From positions 516,499-580,498 of the forward strand of contig BJOX01000323.1 of assembly GCA_009731375.1 (NCBI GenBank): a stretch of 64,000 bases of DNA, in the 5' to 3' direction. This stretch comes from Paulinella micropora. Taxonomy: Eukaryota; Cercozoa; Imbricatea; Euglyphida. Below, piece after piece: positions 49,201 through 62,743 of this stretch; the first letter of the stretch is position 1, and every line of letters begins with the position of its first letter. The notes under the pieces are model-generated. The model made no database searches and was not told the DNA's origin. It saw only the letters and a program-made list of their open reading frames with translations. A program made the position numbers and the translations under genes.

Positions 49201-52038
49201 TATTACAACAAGAGGATGAGGAGAAGAAATTACGCCCAATCATGCTTATTAGTAGGAAGTTGTGTGCGGCGGAGAGAAACTATTGCACAAGGCAAAGAGA
49301 GGCGTTGGCGGTAGTATGGGCCCTCAAGAGGCTCAGAGAGTATTTGTGGGGAGGACCTCAATTTACTGTCAGAACTGATCATCATAACCTGTTATGGTTG
49401 ATGAATCATGAACAGACGGGACGGCTGGCGCGGTGGCAAGCGTTCTTGTCTTGTTTCGATTTTACAATGGTCCATCTACCGGGAAAGCGAAATGTGGTCG
49501 CTGATAGCCTCTCTAGGCTAGAGTTTAACTCAGAAGTATCGGCGTTGGTGTCCACGGTGGAGATGGAAGACTTGTCCACTGACAAGGTGTATGAGGTCAG
49601 CCACATTGAGGCGATGGAGATGGCGAGTGGAGTCCGATATGACCGCACAGGTCTACGGTACAGTCCACAAGGCCCGGATCACGGGATATGTTGTGAGCTA
49701 CATACCCAGGAGGACGCTGAGTGGTCCTATGAGGTATATGAGAATGCGAAGGCGAACATAAGAGAGGAAGAGGAGACGCAGGAAGTTTATGCGGAGCCTC
49801 CTCAAGAGCGGAGAAGTGACCTAGACGATGACCCGGAAAGAATCGGGGTACGGCTAGAAGATGGTACTATCCATATAGCCTCGCCTACCGCATGGAGGCA
49901 ACAACAGGCTCAAGATCCGGAGTTTAAAGAACTGATACAGTTATATCAGAACCCGGATGAGCTACGGATGACGAAAGCGATCAAAGATCAGATGAAGGAG
50001 ATGGGATGGAGAGATGGTCTACTGTGGTACAAGGGCCTTCACGGTCGCTATGCGTCACAGCCGGACAAATGGACCCTTTGGGTACCGGAGAGTCTGAGAC
50101 GATTTATATTTGTCGCAGCCCACAATTGCCCACTTTTGGCGCATCCGGGTCGACAACGAACTCATATGTTCGTAGCGAGGCGATTCTGGTGGAAGAAGAT
50201 GAAGGAGGAGATAGATCAGGCGGTGGATGCATGCATCCCGTGCAAGATAAACAAAACACCACTGAAGGCAAATTTCGGCCTGATTGGCGAATTTCATCTT
50301 CATGCGGGGATGTTTGAGTTTATACACATTGATCATGTGGGACCTTTCTCAGAATCGAAGGATGGTTACAAATACCTCCTCACGGCTATTGACAGAGGTG
50401 TGGATCATCCCTGTCAAAGACGTTACCGGCAAGACGACGGCCGAGGCGCTGATCGATAGGATCATCTCACAGATCGGAGTACCAAGAAAGATATGTTCTG
50501 ATCGAGGCTCGGACTTTAATAACGAGGTCATCGACAAACTATCTAAGTATTACGGGATGAAATGGCAATATGTTACTGCCTATAACCCGCGAGCAAATGG
50601 GAAAATCGAGCGGGTACACAGACCCCTCAAAGCCTCACTAAAGATGTATTGCACGAAGAAGGAGAATCAAAGAGCATGGGTCGAGGCAGCACTATCATTT
50701 GCGTTTGCAATGAACTGTCTACCCTCTACGGCGTTAGGAGGCTCGAAGAGCTCAATCTCGCCATATCAGTTAGTATATGGGCGTGAGCCTGATATCCCGA
50801 CTTCGCTCCTTCACCCAAAAGACACTTGGGCGGATGCGGATGAGTTGTTTGGGATGAGACTTAGAGTGAAGATGGAGGCGGAACAAATAGTCAGAGCGCA
50901 TAGAGAGGCGGAGCGCCGAAAGACTGACGCTGAAGGGGTGCGACAAGCGCACTTGAATCAGATCAAGTTTCAGGTTGGGGATATTGTACTGTTGTACCAT
51001 CCTCAGGTCCCGAAAGGAGTCAGCTCTAAGCTGTTCACTCACTGGAAAGGACCTTATCAGATTATGGAACAGACGGGACCTCTGAACTACAAGATCAGGG
51101 GTAGAGGGAAGGTGCAAATTGTGAATGTAAGAAGGCTGATTAAGTATGATCCCTTCTTATTGGAAGATGAATCCGTTGAGGAGGCGTTGAAACGGATGAA
51201 GGACGATTTCAAAGAGGTGCCGCCCATCTACAAGGAGGCTGGCATAGACCAAGACGATGCTTATCGGGCACCGATAGCTGAGAAGGAGGAGAGTGAGGTG
51301 GACAGTAAGGAGAAGACTGACCGCATAAGCGCGGTGGGGACTCAGTCCAAGTCTCCGCGAGAGCATAGCGGAAAGAAGGAGAAGATCACAGAGGCGCAGC
51401 TAAGGAGAGCGCGGAATGATCTTATCAACGACCAACCGAGGAAGGCGATGAGGTCGATGGGATCAAAGGACGTCCACCAGGAGGAGGAGGGGACGGACAC
51501 TGACCCAAACGCGGGCAACGTTGAGATTGTCCATGAGCGATGGAAGGAAGGCGATGCGATAGCAACCATCGCATGGGTGAAAGATGCTTTCTATCTGATG
51601 AGACCAGCGGAACAACATGTCGCTGATGACACTCTCTCAGACTTATACTTGATGCGGGTCGTGGCGGTCCCACGACAGATGCGTGTCACACTGACACTCA
51701 AAATATCATCAGCCGCAAAAATAGTACAACCGATACTCCAGTTTTGGAGAAGTATGGACCCGGTTGAGGATCCAAAGGCAAGACATTATCTGCCAGTATA
51801 TAAAGACGCAAAAAGTCTCGAGACATGGGATGATACAATTACTCCCAGAGACAAGGATTACACTGCGTGGACCATTCAGACACTGCCAAGAGGAGTGCTT
51901 GATGTCCCTTTTGAATTATCGTTGGGCGGAATCCCTAATAAGATCTGGGACATTCTCGAACAGTCAAAGTTCGATCTGACTTTTGTTGGTGGTCCTCCAC
52001 CAGGCAAAGAAATCCGCGCCAGACGACGAAGGCAGTGA
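46236..52038 (+). mobile_element. Pol region of Ty3/gypsy-type LTR retroelement (PR-RT-RH-IN), one frameshift
   Basis: Domains in order. A protease-like region at 46740-47095 ends G-A-V-I-D-C-A-A-R-R-V, but no D-T-G is seen. Reverse transcriptase at 48300-48900 has Y-S-V-I-D-L-K-N-G-F-W-Q-I, L-P-M-G-L-K-Q-A-P and Y-I-D-D at 48711. RNase H near 49165 has H-T-D-A-S-K. An integrase zinc finger at 50120-50260 has H-x(n)-H-P-G and C-x-x-C. The integrase core has I-D-H at 50325, S-D-R-G at about 50497 and the E of K-I-E-R near 50601, followed by W-K-G-P-Y (GPY/F module). PR-RT-RH-IN order is the Ty3/gypsy order. A one-base shift near 50397 splits the integrase. LTRs were not identified. Confidence 0.9.
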
Positions 52039-52509
52039 CAAAGAAACTATTTTTCTTTATGCGTCTCAAATAAACTGATTGATTGCCCACGGCGTATCAT
52101 GATTTGATCATGCGTCATCAGTTATCAATATGAATATTAAAAAGACTCAGTGATATAACTTGGCATTTGATCGCAGCATACGAGTGCGAAAGGTCGATCG
52201 ACGATGATACTACACCGTATACGGGGATCGCTAGTGTATTGAGCGATGGTGTTCCCGGGTATGACCCTTTCCAAGTCCTGGGATGATGTTCTCGAAAATG
52301 AAATGTTCTCTGAAACTTTCATTAAATTATTTTTTACGATAGATTATATACTGTCGTACCTGAGCACGGTCAATCTCTACTTGTGTCGGTATATCGCAGG
52401 GTCGGGTACATACACCTCGACTTCGGATATAGCTATTAGGACTGGCCCCCTAATACTATATCATAGGATATCCGCCTTATACAAGGGTATGTCATTAAAA
52501 AAGACAATC
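52039..52509. other. 3' flank of the retroelement; no gene recognised
   Basis: Probably 3' untranslated or LTR sequence of the element, but without a recognised repeat partner. Confidence 0.4.
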
Positions 52510-52736
52510 TACTTACGATCTCCCTGTGAATAATAGTAATAATAATAATAATAACAATAATAGTGTATCTCCTGCCAATTGCTGAGCCAAAAGGCCATGT
52601 GCATCCAGTCCTCCATTCCATAAGGAAAGTCTCCACACCAATCGGTGGAATAAAGGAAGTGACGGCATAGAACATTACTCTAGGAGCTTTATACCAATCA
52701 GCCCATGGAAAGGACCGATGGCCTATGTACACCCTA

Positions 52737-52783
<47 letters not shown>

Positions 52784-52790
52784 GAAGAAG
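52510..52790 (+). repeat. Short interspersed repeat with (TAA)n on both sides, copy 1
   Basis: The body at about 52571-52735 ends ATGGCCTATGTACACCCTAAA and runs into (TAA)n to 52790; a shorter (TAA)n precedes it. The last 101 bases of the body are repeated in inverted orientation at 63899-64000 with one visible difference. It is a SINE- or MITE-like element; no coding capacity. Confidence 0.65.
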
Positions 52791-55700
52791 AAGGAGATCA
52801 AAGGGGGAATCGTACTACAGCACCACGTTGCTTGTATTTTTTATTAATAGTACGTTTGTTCTTGACATACTGCCGAGAAAAAAAAAAGAGATTGAGGGGA
52901 AGGAGTTCAAAAATCTCCAAGAATGGCTGGAGAATCCGCTATGACGTGTCTGAGAAAGAGAATCTTCATATTATCGTTAGGCAGTACAATAGGAAATGGC
53001 AGGGCTGTCTGTGAAAGTTTCCGGTTTGTTGCATGGATGATGAATTATTATATATTATAGTGGACATTCATGTTGGCCAGCTGCGTGGAAAAACTTGAAA
53101 TTGTTCAATAGCAACAGAAAAAAAAATTAGCCGCCCACAGTGGCAGAAAAAAAAGCGTAGAAAATTTAAATATATATTATTAAGAAAACTGCTGTTATTA
53201 AACTAGTAATCATGATTGTGATATTCATATCATCTTCAAGCCGGGTTCAACGCGAGTTACGAGTCACACCGGCCCGGGGCCGGAAAAGTCAACAGTGAAC
53301 TGAGTCACATTATGTAGACCATGACTCGTATGCTCCGTAAGGATTCTCAGTGCCCTCAGCCGCCGGCCGGGGCCAGTGCCATTCAGGATGACATGTCGAT
53401 GAGCATCGCCACTGCAGTGAGTTTGTATACAACTCTTCAAGTAGGCAGATACAACGTTCAACTCTTATTAAGAACACTATGGCTGCATTGAGTCCTGACT
53501 CTGCCAGTGAGACTCAGATCGTGCGGCAGGTGAAACTTTCATACTAGTAAATCATGAGCAGAGCGGTCACTTCAAGTTCGTTACGTTATTTACGTTGAAT
53601 TTCGTAGTACTCGTTGCAGACTTGAATGCAACCGTTACGATCGAGTGTGAATCGTAGATCAAGTTGTGAGTCTCTAGTTGTCAAAGCTTTTGCTTTAAGT
53701 TAACAGTCATCAAACTGATAGTGTCGGGTTGGTGAACTCGAAAACTTGAATCAAACTGATTTGGGAATGCTAGGCGAGAATGACCGTAGGACGGATGTAA
53801 AAAGCAGTCAAACATTGTTTTCCGTTCACGCTTATTACCCTTGTCCACAAATTTACCGCAACGTGCGTGTTTCACGGGAATCGGTGGAAAAGGTAATAGA
53901 GTGGGGAAAAGGCAATAATTGATCTTTTCTAAAAAGAGCTTTGACTTGATCGTTTGAAATCATTTCTGAACGAACTTCTCGAAAACTAGTTAATGAACTC
54001 GAACGTCGTGCAGAGGAGAATCCAATGAACCGGTCAAAAAGAGTGAATTGTCAACATATGTAGTTAGCATGTTAATAAAGTTTGTGAAATCGGGGCGCAA
54101 ATCTGCGTTTAAACTAAAATAGATTTTTTTCACAATTTTTTTTTAATTTACTAATATATGTCTTGATCTACTGCTCACCCAAAAAATCAGTTGTGTATGT
54201 CATGTATTGCTTACACAATAAATAATTAAAGACAAGACGTTCTGGTTAAGTAAGGTTTTTTAAAAAAGCATTATGACAAGTCACGTTAAGGAAAATAGTT
54301 GGAAACTAGAGTGAGCAGCTGTTTAAGTTATGCTCTCTTTATTTATAGCTTTACTTTTTTTAAAGCTTGTGGTTCAGAACTAGATCGCAGCCCCTTTTTG
54401 ATATAAAAAATACATGTTGCTCAAGCCGGCCCTCACTTTTTTATACGGCAGTGACTAATTTTTGACCGATTTTTGCGGTGCTGATTTTTAGAAGAAGTCG
54501 TGAATTTCCCATGTCAAAAATGGTGTCTGTGCACTCGTTTTCGTTGATATTTGTAGCTCCTTGTATCTTTGGTGGTCTTTGCTTTTGATAGTTCAATAGG
54601 ATACTAGTTCAAGAGCACTTGTACAAATTTGTTCAATAAAATTCCTCTTCTGTACGACAAACTTACTTGGTGTTTGGTGGTATTTTTTTGCAATGAAAAA
54701 ATGGAAAGTTATGTTTTGTGATTAGAAATCAGTTTGTATAGGACTATAGAATGTTTAAATCTGTTTGTATACTTAATACACGTAAATTCACAAAGCCTGT
54801 CCTTGGTAATTTGAATACACAATGAGATTTCACACAGCGATTTTTCGATGGTATGTCTGACCAAAACATCACATTGAAAATCGATGAGAGAGCATCGCTC
54901 CTTTCAATTAAAATTTACTTTAACCCTTCGTCACTTTTTCTTAATCAGAACAAAGAACAAAGAACAGAGCTTTAATAGAAGCCTAGACGATCCGATCTCG
55001 TCGGAATCAAATGGGGAAAAGAAAGAGGTCCAGGCTCAAGCGCTCTTTCAAGCTCGCTCATCACACAACAAGGTAAGAGGAACACTGCGGCCGGATCCGT
55101 CCAAGACTAGACGGCCCGGTCACACTGACAAAGAGCGAGCGTGAAACTAACTCAGACTAACCCCGGACTCAAACTTATTAAAACGGGAGGAGGTGGGGAA
55201 CGAGGACGGTAGAACGGGTGGAGGAGGGGAAAGGCGGTAGGCTAGACCGGGGGCCGGTCCTCAAACAAGGCAAACGAAGAACGTTCACGAACTTAAAGCA
55301 GAACGAACAAACGAAGACTGCGACCACGACGTGCCAGGACCGGGCTTCCTACTAAGAACGCGACACTGAAGCAAACGGGTGTGGGTGGGTGGGCATTTTT
55401 CGAATTGGGAAAGAGCAAAGCTCTTTCCCAACTTCGAAAAACTAAAAAGACAACAACAAACAGAGCCGGAACAAACCAAACGCGCCGGCTTTGCCGGCGC
55501 GCCGGCCTTAGGCTTACTACCAACCGGCCCGGCCGGTCGGTCATGCAAAAAAGTAACGGTCTCAAATAAATTTTAACGTCAGTTAACTGCGGCCTCCGGC
55601 CGGAGAAAACCATAATTTTATTGTTGAAAATGATGTTTTTGTTTATTGCGATGCTATTCCAAGCCTCAGAACATGTGCACAGACCTCCTGAAATGCACAC

Positions 55701-56388
55701 AAGGTCACTGCCTTCTCGAGTTTCATGCTTCAAAAAATGTCTGACTTTATATTTTTAGACACAAAAAAAAAAATAATCCACAAAAAGTCAGGAATGTTCA
55801 ACTAGTGAACATAGGAGTTAAATTAACTACTTTCCAGCAACATTTAATTAATAATACAACTCCTATTACGATTTTTTCATTTTTGCTTTGATTCATTACG
55901 ACCGGTTTTCACTTTGAAAATTGCTCAGCATATACAAATGCTATTTTAATAAAAAGTATATACATGTTCCTCGAAACTCAGTGAACTGAATTCTTACGTT
56001 CTTCATTCATTATGTGTTCCTTACACATCAGAAACTAGTTATGTGTATAGGATCTTCTGGCACCATTTTTCCAGTGTTATTTCCCAGCTCAACCAAAAAA
56101 CCAGTAGAATTTCCTAGGCAATCGTGAAACTTCACGCTCAAAAATGTTGGGGCCAGCTTGAACATGAAATTTTTGAGGTTGATGTTTGAGGTAAGTTTTG
56201 AACGTCTTGCATTTAAGTTCATATAAAATCCTTTTGCCACATTGAAGTTCAATATTAAAATATTATATTTCACAAAAAAAAAAATAGAAAGCAAAACTTT
56301 ATTAGCATTTTGATAAGGAGCTAACTACATATGACGGTAAAGGTTTTGGCCGGTCGTTAAGGTGCTCAGTCTGATACTACGGCTCCCC
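52791..56388. other. No gene recognised; several hairpins
   Basis: AT-rich noncoding sequence. Contains a perfect 12-bp-arm hairpin TTGGGAAAGAGC-AAA-GCTCTTTCCCAA at 55405-55431, GC palindromes GCCGGCTTTGCCGGC (about 55485) and CGGCCTCCGGCCG (about 55590), and two CCGGCC-rich patches at 53270-53375. Short open frames lack motifs. Confidence 0.5.
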
Positions 56389-56423
56389 CCCCCCCCCCCC
56401 CCCCCCCCCCCCGNNNNNNNNNN
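56389..56423. other. Poly-C run and 10-N gap
   Basis: C-homopolymer at 56387-56412 followed by N at 56414-56423. A (CAA)n run follows at 56464-56502. Confidence 0.97.
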
Positions 56424-56464
56424 GTGAAGAATGAGTGATTAACGAACGAAGTATGATATCCTGC

Positions 56465-56502
<38 letters not shown>

Positions 56503-56946
56503 AAATCAAAGGAAAAAGAGAGGCGGATGAATCTCTTAAACCATGGGAGAACTAAAGAATGATGCGTCGATGATTGCGCGATGCAAAAAATGATCAGCAG
56601 GGGCCGTATATTCGCAGCGGGACTGGGACAATTGAGGCGCAGTAGCGAGCGGTGATATCGGGGGCGATGTCGAGCAGTAGAAAATTAGGTGACCGGGTAT
56701 CACACAGCCGAGATGAACCAATTAAGCACCAAATATGCAGTGCTGATATAGTCACTGAGGTGTTCAGGTTCGATGAGAATGATCGTTGACCTGCAGGCAC
56801 AAGAGGCTATCAAGGACTTACAGGGATACGCACTGGTCATGGCGTAATTCTCTAGGGACGATGACGGGTCAAGTGGGAAAAGCGCTGGGCGGTGGCGGGT
56901 GAAGCCGGTACGATGAGTAAAACCCACTTGAGAATGATAGGGGTGG

Positions 56947-59900
56947 CTATTCCTTGGACTTTGCTTTCTTGCCTTTCTGGAAGACGTGCAGCGGGAAGGT
57001 TTCGCCGGTGATGAGGGTACCTCGAAGACGCTTAAGAACATTGGCGGGGAGCCGGCCTTTGTCCTTGTTGTTCCTGAAGGGATGCCACTCGATGTGGCGA
57101 TGAATGACTTGATCGTTGGTGGTGTCGAAGAGGAGGGGCTTCCAGGAGGCTAGGGGCTTGTTCCAGCTCTGGATGGTGGTTTTGTCCTCCGTGTCTTCGT
57201 TCGACGTAGATGGGACGGAAGAGAGGGTTGGTGTCCGAGGTCGTAGTACCAAGTTGGTGAACTACGAGGTTGTCTTCCTCGTTCTCCGGGTCCTCGTCTA
57301 AAACGATGCCAAGTTTAACCTGGTTGCGGTCGATGAATGCAACGACTTCACCAGTTGTTACACTAGTTGACGGTGTCGTTATCGTAGCTGTCCACTGCGA
57401 CCGAGTTGAGCGGGGCGACGCCATCGGTGGGAGCAGCATACGGTGAGCGGTCGACCCGCTTCAATACCTTGTTGGTCTTGAGGTGGCGAAGCTTGAAGCA
57501 GTTGGAGTTGACCTGGCAGTGCTCAAAGATCGTGTAGGGGCAGTCGAATTGAAGGACGGACGAGGCGGGGATGCCTTGCTGCGAGGGCTTAGGGCGGTAG
57601 ACGGTGACGGTGTCGCCAACCTTCTGGCACTCCTTGAAAGCCTTGCGGCGGCCCTTGTTCTTCTGAGAGTCAGATCGGGTTCGGGAGACATCCATGTACG
57701 CGCCGATGTACGCCGTGACGGCGGTGCGGGCGCGACGTAGCAGTTTGATCTGCTCCGAAGACTGAAGCGAAAGCGTAGGGGAAGCGTCGAGAGCGGCGCT
57801 TGAGGCGGAGGCGCGGGCGCTGACAATCTCAGGGGAATCGAAGAAGTCCAGTGTGCACCGGGATTTGCACGCTAGCATGCCATCAAAGGCGGTTGTAACT
57901 GTAGCCGTGATCACATAGGTGTTCTGGGCGAAGGAGAGGGACGGGATGATGCTAGGCCAGTTCGATTTATCTGCCTTGGGCAGGGATTGGATCGCCGTGC
58001 GGATCGCCTTGTGACTGCATTCCACGAAGCCGAGCTGATGGTGCGAGTAGAGTGCGGCGGTCAGCCAGTCGAGGCCGGCCTCACTGCAGAAGCACTTGGC
58101 TAGGGTACCTACAAACGAGCTGTGGTAGTCAGAGAAGTTGGACTCCGGAAAACCAAAGATGTATGCCCATCGGTTGAGGATGATCTCAACGGTCTCCTCG
58201 GCGGAAGTGGAGATGCAGGGGACGAATTGAAGGAATCCTGAGAAGAGATCGATGATCGTCAGGATGTACTGAAAAACAACGCGGGATGCCGACATGCATA
58301 TGATCGATGCCGATGCCTTGACCTTGCAATTGACTGTTCCACTTCAGCAAAGATACTAGCGGCCGTGGTTGAGGGTGAGGCGGGCGTGGACCAGTTGGCA
58401 AAAGTGGCAATCGCGAAGGGCGGCGAGGACATCAACGTGCATGATATCCGTGCCGTCGATGCGGAACCATATGTAGCGCTCCTTGATGAAGGGGACGAGC
58501 GTCTGCGCTTTGGCGTGGTTTTGCATCAAGTGGGCGTAGTTGATTAAAGGGCGGCGCAGCTCTACTGAGATATAGATCTTCAACGTTGACTGCTCAGCGT
58601 CGGCGAGGACGGCGAGGCCTTGGCGGAGTGTCAATTCTGTTGATCCGGCGGAGACGGAGGGGACGCCGTCGGTCCGGATCCAGAGAGGGGCCGTAAAGGC
58701 GTCTTGTCGTTGCGCATCCATGATTTGCTGGCGCGTGACGCGCGGGGCGTGCGAGGTGGCGACAAGAGGATATATGCAGTGCTGTTCCATACCGAGGACA
58801 AAGACTAGCCACATTAAGTTGTCATCAAGGAATAGGATCTTGCGACACGTCTCGACTGCCTCTTGCGGGAGGGTATGATCCGGGACGCAGTGGACGAGGT
58901 CTTGCGGCATGAGCAGGGCAAATGGCTTGCGAAGGGCGAACATGTCACGCGCGACGGCGGCCGGGGAGAGTTCAGCAGCGGGGATGACGATAGCCAGGTC
59001 CCACGGGGCTTGAATGCTGCGTAAGGTTGGGCCAGCGCGGATGATGCGGCAGGAGAGGGACGTGAGTTTCGTCTCCAGGCGGCATGTGTGCCTTCGACAG
59101 CGAGCCAGAGAGTTGAGCCCGCTCTAGGCAGTGGAATAGTTGCAAGGAGCTGTACTAGGGTGGCTTCGGCTTCGCCAATGAGAGTCGGGATGCCTGAGCT
59201 TATGCAAGGGACACGGGACAGACCATCCGGGAGGAGGTTTTGCTTACCGGGGAGGTACAGTTACTCCACCTTGAAGCGGATCCTCTGTAGGTTTTCCAAG
59301 ACCCATCCGACGACCATGGGCGCTGCGAGCGTAGCATAACTACAGGAGCGGCCGGTGATCGGTGACGATGGTGAGCTCGTGGTCGCTAGCGTCGATGTAG
59401 TAGCGGCACTGTTGAACTCCGTAGATGACACCGTATGCTTCTCGCACGGAGGTCGCCCAGCGGGTCTGAACTTGAGTGAGAAGTATTGGATGACCGGGGC
59501 GTCGCGGTCAGGGCCGGTGTGAAGGGCACCACCGATGCCTATTTGGCTGGCATCCGTCCGAAGGCAGAGGCGATGAGAAGACTTGTACTTGGACAGGACG
59601 GGAAGCATAGTAAGCACGCGGGGGAGCTTCTTCATGCATTTCCTCTCTTCCCGATTGAGGTAAGGTTGACCGGTTGGTCGGGCGTGAGTGGATTTGAGCA
59701 GGTTAGTAAGAGGGGCTACGAGGCGAGAGTAGTTGGGGATATGAGCCTGGATGAAGTTGGTCATACCCAGAATAGATCGGACTTCAGACACGTTGGAGGG
59801 GTCAGCCATTCAAAGGATAACGTCACCACGATCTTCGCTGTGTCGGCGGCGATGTCTTTCTTGCTACATCTCTTGCCAAGTATGGTGAGTTCGTGATATA

Positions 59901-60337
59901 CCAGGCGGAGTTTGCGCGCCGATCCGTGGAGGCCGGATTCCGAAGCGTTCATACTGGAGAATATGCCACGGTCGGAATCTGGTTCAGGTGCGTTTGGAAA
60001 TCGTCCGCGCCGGCGGTAACGTCGTCGAGATAGGCGACCGCGGTAGAAGTAGCTGGGGGCGGCTTATTCCAAAAGGAGAGAGGAACGATTTCTCGATCGC
60101 GCGTTGAAAGTCGCCGGGGGCGCGATGTACATTGGGGCATGAAGTTGGGGACCAATGGCTCAGAGAGGTCCACACGGCTAAGACGTCTCGGCTGTCATCG
60201 TCCGGGTTCAGGCGAAAGTGGGAAAAGCCTTTTACCATGTCGATGGAGCTGAGATAGTGCCAGCAGGCGAATCGTTCTCGGTAATGATCCGGATTTGGAA
60301 GACCTGGGACCGGGAGGTGAAGGTTATCGTTGGGCAC
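56947..60337 (-). pseudogene. Degenerate Ty3/gypsy-type pol on the minus strand
   Basis: Fragments in several frames give, from right to left: reverse transcriptase at 60337-59950 (S-I-D-M-V-K-G-F-S-H-F; Y-L-D-D near 60030); RNase H at 59809-59261 (R-T-D-A-S-Q-I-G-I-G-G-A); an integrase zinc finger at 58943-58356 (H-x(n)-H and C-H-F-C-Q-L); an integrase core at 58295-57363 (I-D-L-F-S-G-F, then a site where the second D-x-x-x-x-F appears as S-D-Y-H-S-S-F, and G-F-V-E-C-S-H-K at the Glu); and a C-terminal region to 56947. The order is gypsy-like. Many shifts and stops show an old copy. It is different in sequence from the element at 43.5-52 kb. Confidence 0.75.
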
Positions 60338-60339
60338 GC

Positions 60340-61260
60340 GGTAGTCATAGGTGCAAAGTCACGAGTCGCCTCTCTGCGTGTGGTGAGCATACTCAACGGT
60401 CATCATGCACATACACTGTGACTTGAAGACAGATGAACTAGCTGTCTATTGTGAGTGTGAGGAGTGACCTTGAGTGTGTTGACTTCGCTATTGGTGTTTC
60501 CAAGTTCAGGTAGGTGTTCCCCAATTTGAGCTGTCGACACTGGGCTGCACACACAGATTGTGACTCGGAGGCTTCCAAAAAAATAGGGAAATTCGAATTG
60601 TAAGTCATGACTAACCCCCTGCGAGGAAATAACCAACTGGCGTTCACTTGAATACACACCGTGGCACGCCGGCTGTCACTTGACCTCAAAATATTTCCAA
60701 GGTCCGCCAGGGAAGTTTACCAAAAGACTCCGGAGTGATCCGGGTCAGTTTATTCAGTACACCGTGCCTTGCATGACAGACTGTTTGTCCCTTGCGAAAC
60801 AATACAAATTCTGCGAATTAACGAGAAGATTTCGAGTTGGTAAGCGCACTGTTATGTAGCAGACCGTTTAGAAATTTTCGAGTCAGTCTGAGAAAGAGAA
60901 GCAAAAAATCAGCTGGGTTGCCACTTTTCCAGACTTGTAAAAGGAAGTTTAGGCAATGGCCGAGCCTCTTTCGACCTAGCAGATATGTGAGAAAAAGGCA
61001 ATAGTTAACATTTTCTAAAAAGCTAACAGGTAAAGGGAAATAAATTGATCTGTTAACGGCAGTTGAAAACGTAACAACTACAAGTTATGACAGTTGATAA
61101 ATAAACGGAAAAATGGAGTAACGGAACTAAAAATAGATGTGTAAAGTTGAAGTAAAACTTGAAGTATAAACTTGAAGAAAGTTTAACACAATATTAATAA
61201 TTCGGTCCGGTACGGTATTCATTCCGATACATTGTGACTCAACAGTTCTGAGACTGAGAT
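60340..61260. other. No gene recognised
   Basis: Noncoding sequence with a weak resemblance (AAAAAGGCAATA...TTTTCTAAAAAG) to 53890-53945, perhaps an old dispersed repeat. Confidence 0.4.
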
Positions 61261-61385
61261 AGATTGGCTAGATTAACCGCCCTAAATTTTGTTCAAGCTC
61301 ATTTTCCGATGACAATTATGCCACGGAGAGCAAGAACGACCTACGACTTTTGTCAAAAGGGCCCCGGCGCGCGGCGGCCCCCGCG

Positions 61386-61429
61386 AGAAAAACGGAGAGA
61401 GAGAGAGAGAGAGAGGAAGGGGGACGGGG

Positions 61430-61465
<36 letters not shown>

Positions 61466-61585
61466 NNNNNNNNNNGGGGGGGGGGGGGGGGGGGGGGGGG
61501 AGAGGGAGAGAGCGAGAGAGAGAGAGAGAAGAGAGAGAGAGGAGAACTCGCGTTAAATAGTTTCTCTCTCTCTCACTCTCTCTCT

Positions 61586-61631
<46 letters not shown>

Positions 61632-61956
61632 TTTGCTTGACACTTGGACAAGACCTCTCTGGATCTGCGACGTATCTTGTCAACCACGCCCGACCAAAAT
61701 TTGATTCCCCGTCTTTGTTCTTCCCCCAAACATCACTTTGTAAGTGATAAAGGAGAAAAAAAAGGGGGCCTACCATATACAAACGACCCAGCTTACATAA
61801 CATACACACACATCACAATATATTGCCTAGCGAGACCGAGACCGAGACCAAGACCGAGACCGAGACAGAGACGGAGACAGAGAAACACACACACACTCAC
61901 ACACACAAACACACACACACACACCACACATACACCCACACACAAACACACAGAGA

Positions 61957-62008
<52 letters not shown>

Positions 62009-62090
62009 GACAGAGACAGAGACAGAAACAGAAACAGAGACAGAGACAGAGACAGAGACAGAGACTATTTTCTTAAATATGCTCAATTGA
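61386..62090. repeat. Poly-G with 10-N gap, (GA)n, (TC)n, (GAGACC)n, (CA)n, (GACAGA)n simple repeats
   Basis: G-homopolymer 61433-61500 split by N at 61466-61475, then purine and pyrimidine microsatellites. There is no support for coding. Confidence 0.95.
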
Positions 62091-62091
62091 A

Positions 62092-62220
62092 TAACTAGGT
62101 TTCCATCTTAGATAAAGGTACAACTTACTAGCTATATTTTTCACGTGGATGCTCCCTGAGTCCAATCGTAAAAAATTGTTCTCTCAAGAATAACGTAAAA
62201 AGGAAGAAGAAGAAGAAGAA

Positions 62221-62261
<41 letters not shown>

Positions 62262-62743
62262 AGAGGAAGATGAAAGAGGAAAGTGGAAGAAGGAAGAAGG
62301 AAGAAGGAAGAAGGAAGAAAGAAGGAGAAGGAGAAGGAGAAGGAGAAGAAGAAGAAGAAGGAGGAGGAGGAGAATGAGAAGAAGAAGGAGAAGAAGAAGG
62401 AGGAGGAGGAGGAGAAGAAGAAGAAGAAGAAGAAGAAGAAGACAGAGGCAGAGGCAGAGGCAGAAGCAGAGGCAGAGGCAGAGGCAGAGGCAGAGACAGA
62501 GACAGAGACAGAGACAGAGACAGAGAAAACAGAGACAGAGACAGAGACAGGGACAGAGACAGGGACAGAGACAGGGACAGAGACAGAGACAGAGACAGAG
62601 ACAGAGACAGAGATCAGAGAGACAGACAGCGACAGAGAATAACTAGGTTTCCAGCTTATGTAAAGGTATAACTTACTAGCTATACTTTTTGCTTGGACGT
62701 TCCCTGAGTTCCATTGTAAAAATTGTTCTCTCAATAAATACGA
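62092..62743. repeat. Direct repeat pair (about 105 bp) enclosing a purine microsatellite
   Basis: AACTAGGTTTCCANCTTANNTAAAGGTANAACTTACTAGCTATA... is present at 62092-62195 and again at 62640-62743, with the (GAA)n/(GGCAGA)n/(GACAGA)n block between them. Confidence 0.8.

Noticed and set aside
42375-53200. LTRs of the + strand Ty3/gypsy element
   Set aside because: No direct repeat between the 5' flank (42375-43464) and the 3' flank (52039-53200) could be found by eye; an alignment would be needed, and the N gap may hide part of it.
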